From positions 1 through 16,937 of the forward strand of contig JAAUPH010000015.1 in the NCBI GenBank assembly GCA_012035435.1: a stretch of 16,937 bases of DNA. The letters run 5' to 3'. A program made the position numbers and the translations under genes. This DNA is from Sphingopyxis sp. (GTDB lineage Bacteria > Pseudomonadota > Alphaproteobacteria > Sphingomonadales > Sphingomonadaceae). The notes beneath the pieces are model-generated. The model was not told the DNA's origin. It worked only from the letters and a program-made list of their open reading frames with translations, and did no database searches. Shown here one piece after another: positions 14,227 through 16,937 of the stretch (its first letter is position 1; every line of letters begins with the position of its first letter).

Positions 14227-16359
14227 TCAGAAGCGGCCCGATACACCGACCGTCACTCGTCGCCCGGGGGCCTCAACATAGGAAAAGCCGCCCGGCCCCT
14301 GATTTTGCGACGCGACGCTGATGTAGCGTTCGTCAAACAGGTTGTCTGCCGACAGATAGAGTTCGACACGGCCGATGGTGTAGCGCAGCCCCGCACTGGC
14401 CAATGTCACCGCCGCCGTATCGACAAACCCCAGACCTTCCTCAACATCGGTGAAATAGGACGATGGCCCATAGTGCGTCACCTGCGCATTGAGTGCGAGT
14501 GCCCCGGTTGGTCGCCATTCGGCGCGACCGGTAACGCGCAGCGGCACCGCAACGTCAGTACCATAGGCGATGAACCGGCCAAGTTCTTCGTTGAAAATAC
14601 GCCCGCGCTGCAATGTGAACACGCCGGACAAGGTCAGAGTGTCAGTGGCCCGCCAGCTTGCATTGGCCTCAACCCCGCGAAAGCGCTCTGGCACACGGAA
14701 CGGGATCAGCGGGCAAAAGCCCTGTCCGGCGCAGCTTGGATCGGGTTGGATTTGCGAGGAGGATTCTGAGCGTGAATGATAGAGCGCCAGCCCGAAATCT
14801 ACAGCGCCCGCCCGACCACGAAGACCGATCTCATATTGATTGGACGGTGCCGGTTCGGGCGAGATCAGACCTGGGTCGGTGGCGCCGCGGGCAGCCCGAC
14901 CGATTTCGGTTAGCTCCGCGCCCTGGCTGAACCCGCCATAAAGCTGGATTGCGTCCTTAAGCGACACCACTGCGCCAACATTCCACAAAGTCAGGCTCGA
15001 TCTGCCGAACGCTCCGGGCGTTGCGGCTCGCGGCAAACCCGGGTCGAACCCTTGCTGACGCACCGCACCGCGATACCATTCATGCCGCATGCCGCCTGTA
15101 ACAGTGATATTGCCCAACCCAAGTTCCAGCTGCGTGAACGGCGCGTAGGTGTTGAGATAGATTGACGGCGTGATGTAGCCGGTGACCGCGCCGCCCGCCG
15201 CCGGATCGACGATGAAGCGCAAAAAATCGTTGCGGGTGAAGTCAAAGCCATAACTTGTCTTCAGGCGCGCTGCCCCAATGTCATAGCTGCGCACCAACGC
15301 AGAGCGAAAGCCCAGACGGCTGTTCTCGCGATCCGAAGCAAAAAAATCATCGCCGAAATCGGTCGAGAAGAAATTGTCGCGCTGGCGGATCGATTGATCC
15401 TGATAAAACAGGCTGATGCTGACATCATGGCCGATCAGGTCCGGGTGGCGATAGCTGAGCGCGGCAGTGATATTGCGGTCGCGCGCCTCGTCCAACGCAG
15501 GATTAGGGGTTGGTTCGATGACCCGGGTCAAGCCGGTGGCAGGATCGATAACGCCAAAGTCCCCAAAGTCCGTCGCGAAGGAGCGGCCAACCTGTTCGTC
15601 ATGGAAGGTGCCGGTAAACCGCAGTTCCTGCCCGCTGCCAAGGTCAAGCCCGAAGGAGCCGAGCAGGTCGATGGCTTCGAACGCCGTGGAAGGCACCGGT
15701 CGCCCACTGCCGCTGCGTGCTCGCCCAGCATCGGTGTAGCTGGCGCCGACATAATAGTCTAAAGTGCCGACCTGCTGACCAACCCCGGCATAGACATCGG
15801 TGGTAAAGCTGTCGCGCCTGCGCGCCGTGTTGAGACTGGTCTGCAGCGTCGCATCGAGTTCAAGGCGGTCGCTGTTTGCGCGCCGGGTGATCAAGTTGAT
15901 GATCCCGCCGGGTGCGCCGGAGCCATAGAGCGCTGTGCCGCCGCGCACGACTTCGATCCGGTCAATGGCGAAGGGTGAGATTGTGAAAGGACCAGTGCAC
16001 GAGCCCGGGCGAAGATCCTCATTGACCGGAACGCCATTGATTTGAAACGAGGCCGAGCGACCGCGAATGGCGCCTGAACAGCTGGTACGATCCTCGCTGC
16101 TTTGCACGTTAAGACCCGGAACAGTGAATTCGAGACCCGTCAGGATATTCCGGTTGTGCCGGATCTGCCCTTCGACTGCATCAAGGCCGATCACCGATAC
16201 CGAAATTGGCAGCTCTGCACGTGTTGAACCAGAGCGTGTCGCGGTCACCACGATGTCGGTGGAGGCGGCAGCATCGTCGACAGGTGACTCTTGCGCGTAG
16301 CACACGCCCGGCAGGAAGAGTGCAGCGGAACACAGCATCAGATCTTTTTTGCGAATCAT
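14227..16359 (-). CDS. TonB-dependent siderophore-type receptor
   Basis: A 710-residue outer-membrane receptor, the usual size for ferric-siderophore transporters. It has a signal peptide (MIRKKDLMLCSAALFLPGVCYAQ), a TonB-box-like TDIVVTATRSG, a plug with SCSGAIRGRSASFQINGVPVN and IDRIEVVRGGTALYGSGAPGGIINLITRR, then a ~550-residue barrel ending RRVTVGVSGRF. Two plug cysteines, in TSCSGAIRG and GSCTGPF, could form a disulfide. ATG 16359 is preferred over the upstream TTG because AAAGGGG at 16367-16373 is well placed before it. The PepSY gene directly downstream and the Fur-like box upstream support a role in iron uptake. The exact siderophore cannot be told. Confidence 0.92.
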   Translation of the reverse strand: MIRKKDLMLCSAALFLPGVCYAQESPVDDAAASTDIVVTATRSGSTRAELPISVSVIGLDAVEGQIRHNRNILTGLEFTVPGLNVQSSEDRTSCSGAIRGRSASFQINGVPVNEDLRPGSCTGPFTISPFAIDRIEVVRGGTALYGSGAPGGIINLITRRANSDRLELDATLQTSLNTARRRDSFTTDVYAGVGQQVGTLDYYVGASYTDAGRARSGSGRPVPSTAFEAIDLLGSFGLDLGSGQELRFTGTFHDEQVGRSFATDFGDFGVIDPATGLTRVIEPTPNPALDEARDRNITAALSYRHPDLIGHDVSISLFYQDQSIRQRDNFFSTDFGDDFFASDRENSRLGFRSALVRSYDIGAARLKTSYGFDFTRNDFLRFIVDPAAGGAVTGYITPSIYLNTYAPFTQLELGLGNITVTGGMRHEWYRGAVRQQGFDPGLPRAATPGAFGRSSLTLWNVGAVVSLKDAIQLYGGFSQGAELTEIGRAARGATDPGLISPEPAPSNQYEIGLRGRAGAVDFGLALYHSRSESSSQIQPDPSCAGQGFCPLIPFRVPERFRGVEANASWRATDTLTLSGVFTLQRGRIFNEELGRFIAYGTDVAVPLRVTGRAEWRPTGALALNAQVTHYGPSSYFTDVEEGLGFVDTAAVTLASAGLRYTIGRVELYLSADNLFDERYISVASQNQGPGGFSYVEAPGRRVTVGVSGRF

Positions 16360-16366
16360 TCTCAAA

Positions 16367-16373
16367 CCCCTTT
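16367..16373 (-). promoter_or_regulatory. Shine-Dalgarno of the siderophore receptor
   Basis: AAAGGGG on the minus strand, 7 nt before ATG 16359. It sets the start at 16359 rather than at TTG 16365, which overlaps the spacer. Confidence 0.6.
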
Positions 16374-16381
16374 GCTTGGCC

Positions 16382-16395
16382 TGCTAATGATAATC
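16382..16395 (-). promoter_or_regulatory. Fur-box-like element upstream of the siderophore receptor
   Basis: GATTATCATTAGCA on the minus strand, 22 nt before the start codon, matches part of the Fur consensus (GATAATCATTATC). Its place before a siderophore receptor makes Fur or a Fur-like repressor the natural candidate. The left half of the dyad (GCGAGC) is poor, so it is a degenerate site. The same 14 bp occur before gajA. Confidence 0.55.
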
Positions 16396-16613
16396 GCTCG
16401 CAAATACAAGCTCCCCTTTTCTGATGAGTGATGGAGGAGTCTGCTGCGCCCTTCCTACCCATGGGAGTATTCCGAAAATTGGCTTTCTGGTCGACCAATT
16501 GAAAGGTGGTTCCGCCGATCCTTTCTGCCTTTTCGCCACCATACGCTGATTGCAACAAGCTGTTGCCATGCCCGGTTTTGATGTCTCTTTGATCCGCCTC
16601 ACGAGCGCAGCCG

Positions 16614-16916
16614 ATGATCGGTTGCCTCCCCGATCCGCCGCGCGTCATGAGGCTGTCGCGCAAAGCCATCGGTATTGCTTCGGCCTGCGGCTTTGCCATT
16701 GTCGGCGGGGCGCTGATCTATGCCCTGCAGCCCGCGAGCCAGGCCGATCGCGAGGAACTGCTCAACACCGAAAGTACAGCGCGCCCCGATGCCTTGGCCG
16801 ATGCTCCTCGCGACTATGGTGATGTCCCCAAACTGGGCCCGCCCCTGCCCGGCGATCTCGCGCGCCGATCCTGGCGGCACAACAGCGCGGCGCATGTCGC
16901 CGAACGTTCCGCCTAA
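16614..16916 (+). pseudogene. trbI: TrbI (VirB10-like) conjugation protein, broken N-terminal fragment
   Basis: The segment PPRVMRLSRKAIGIASACGF, followed by a membrane helix (FAIVGGALIYAL) and then DYGDVPKLGPPLPGDLA, is the characteristic N-terminal part of TrbI, the inner-membrane/channel VirB10 homologue of Trb-type type IV secretion. Family members continue GDL.RPILAAQ; here the frame reads ARRSWRHNS instead, and the expected PILAAQQ appears in another frame, so about one base is missing near 16863-16866. The frame then stops at 16914-16916. The usual N-terminal region before PPRVMRL is also absent: an in-frame TGA lies at 16590-16592. This is a decayed remnant, or the edge of a rearranged trb cluster continuing to the right. 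No trbG or trbF precedes it. Confidence 0.75.
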
Positions 16917-16937
16917 TCGGTGCTGGCGCCCGCCCTC

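Noticed and set aside
13617..14321. Plus-strand open frame (234 codons) opposite the PepSY gene
   Set aside because: It is antisense to a well-supported membrane protein and its translation is low-complexity and unlike any protein family.
16181..16699. Minus-strand open frame (172 codons) spanning the siderophore receptor start and the trbI fragment
   Set aside because: It crosses the receptor's signal peptide, ribosome site and Fur-like box in another frame and shows no recognisable domain.
1..16937. CRISPR array, tRNA or rRNA genes, integrase or attachment site
   Set aside because: No regularly spaced direct repeats, cloverleaf-like sequence, ribosomal RNA sequence or integrase motifs were seen on either strand.

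Overview
The window looks like accessory DNA from an alphaproteobacterium, most likely a sphingomonad. This is an inference from the moderate-to-high GC content, two large TonB-dependent receptors with sphingomonad-style signal peptides and plug domains, and a TrbI-type conjugation fragment at the right edge. It reads as a mosaic: an IS3-family element at the left edge, a partly decayed defence-type block (about 0.1-8.5 kb), an iron/TonB uptake block (about 8.8-16.4 kb), and a broken conjugation gene at the far right. No tRNA, rRNA, CRISPR array, integrase or origin was recognised.

Defence block. On the minus strand a translationally coupled pair encodes (a) a fusion of an ImmA/IrrE-type metallopeptidase to a C-terminal macro domain and (b) a fusion of a P-loop nucleotide-kinase-like domain to an adenylosuccinate-synthetase (PurA/PurZ)-like domain. 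In (b) the residue matching PurA's catalytic Asp is Ser, and the gene is cut off at its 3' end by the IS3 terminus, which supplies the last residues and the stop codon. I do not recognise this pair as a named system, and it is the best candidate for something undescribed. Divergent to it are two small coupled unknown genes (2969-3594), followed by a Cys-containing hypothetical protein (3848-4489). Convergent to that is a Gabija-type anti-phage operon on the minus strand: gajA (OLD-family AAA ATPase with TOPRIM nuclease) overlaps gajB (UvrD-like helicase) by 4 nt. gajB carries a one-base frameshift in a short homopolymer, so as sequenced the system should be broken.

Uptake block. All genes are on the minus strand. 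In transcription order they are a siderophore-type TonB receptor, a PepSY-associated membrane protein (COG3182/PiuB-like), a 260-bp gap with two perfect palindromes, an exported SUMF1/FGE-fold protein lacking the FGE Cys pair, and a second 1000-aa TonB receptor starting 5 nt after it. The siderophore receptor has a Fur-box-like element just upstream of its start. The same 14-bp sequence occurs at almost the same distance upstream of gajA, which suggests a shared iron-responsive leader or a recombination junction. The last TonB receptor points toward gajA on the same strand with no obvious terminator between them.

Right edge. A short, frameshifted N-terminal TrbI (VirB10-like) fragment on the plus strand indicates a conjugative plasmid or integrative conjugative element history.
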